Origin: Pseudomonadota bacterium
GTDB lineage: Bacteria > Pseudomonadota > Alphaproteobacteria > Sphingomonadales > Sphingomonadaceae
Length of the DNA: 13,197 bases
NCBI GenBank assembly: GCA_023423775.1
Contig: JAFAEZ010000140.1
Span: forward strand, 1 to 13,197
Reading direction: 5' to 3'
Made by a program: the position numbers and the translations under genes. The notes under the pieces are model-generated. The model was not told the DNA's origin. It did no database searches and worked only from the letters and a program-made list of their open reading frames with translations. Positions 13,165-13,197 of the stretch are shown here, in pieces; position 1 is the first letter of the stretch, and each line of letters starts with the position of its first letter.

Positions 13165-13197
13165 TCACGTCCGGGGGGCCCCCCGGCGGGGCCCGCC
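13165..13197 (-). CDS. possible 3' end of upstream gene (RND adaptor?), partial
   Basis: Reading leftward from the right edge, one frame gives GGPRRGAPRT and stops at 13165, leaving 27 bases before the RND start. Every third codon position in this stretch is G or C, whereas 13138-13164 is less GC-rich, which supports the stop at 13165. Another frame runs on to 13134 and would overlap the RND start as ATGA. Too little is visible for a product name. A periplasmic adaptor would be the usual gene here. Confidence 0.25.
   Translation of the reverse strand, partial: GGPRRGAPRT
13171..13197. repeat. two adjacent GC-only inverted repeats
   Basis: CCGGGGGGCCCCCCGG (13171-13186) is a perfect 16-base palindrome. 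It shares two bases with GGCGGGGCCCGCC (13185-13197), an odd-centred perfect inverted repeat that reaches the window edge. Both could fold into very stable hairpins in the transcript before the RND gene. Confidence 0.6.

Overview
This is a GC-rich chromosomal window from an alphaproteobacterium, most likely a member of the Sphingomonadales. The placement is an inference from GC and codon bias, the phasin with PhaR-like operator boxes, a CtrA-like half-site, and the style of the small proteins. No species can be named. The content is mainly core metabolism and housekeeping. I see no mobile element, tRNA, rRNA or CRISPR array, and no clear sign of a new defence or biosynthetic system.

Left part (1-2808): the tail of an unknown gene is followed on the plus strand by a YjbQ-family protein and a YbaK-type tRNA-editing protein that are almost fused, then a small lipoprotein and a 63-residue helical protein. 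Convergent to these, on the minus strand, is a probable two-gene unit: erpA (Fe-S cluster insertion) followed by the exonuclease III gene xth. Divergent from erpA runs a plus-strand cluster of purS, purQ, a 39-residue one-helix membrane protein and a SpoU/TrmH-type RNA methyltransferase (2932-4831).

Middle part (4832-8250): a phasin gene has its own promoter, two identical TGCACTGCA boxes and a strong intrinsic terminator. Next come clpS (adaptor of the Clp protease), a convergent Crp/Fnr-type regulator, and murA (first committed step of peptidoglycan synthesis).

Right part (8247-13197): a minus-strand series runs from a probable upstream gene end (possibly the efflux adaptor) through a full-length HAE1/AcrB-type RND efflux pump and a DUF445 membrane protein to a GNAT acetyltransferase. 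DUF445 and GNAT overlap by one base.

The most interesting signals are regulatory: the paired PhaR-like boxes around the phasin promoter; a palindrome (GGCTYT-n-AAAGCC) directly upstream of the -35 element of two otherwise unrelated promoters (purS and clpS); promoters placed so close to the erpA and clpS start codons that their mRNAs may be leaderless; and a CtrA-type half-site before the 63-residue protein. All promoter calls were made by eye.
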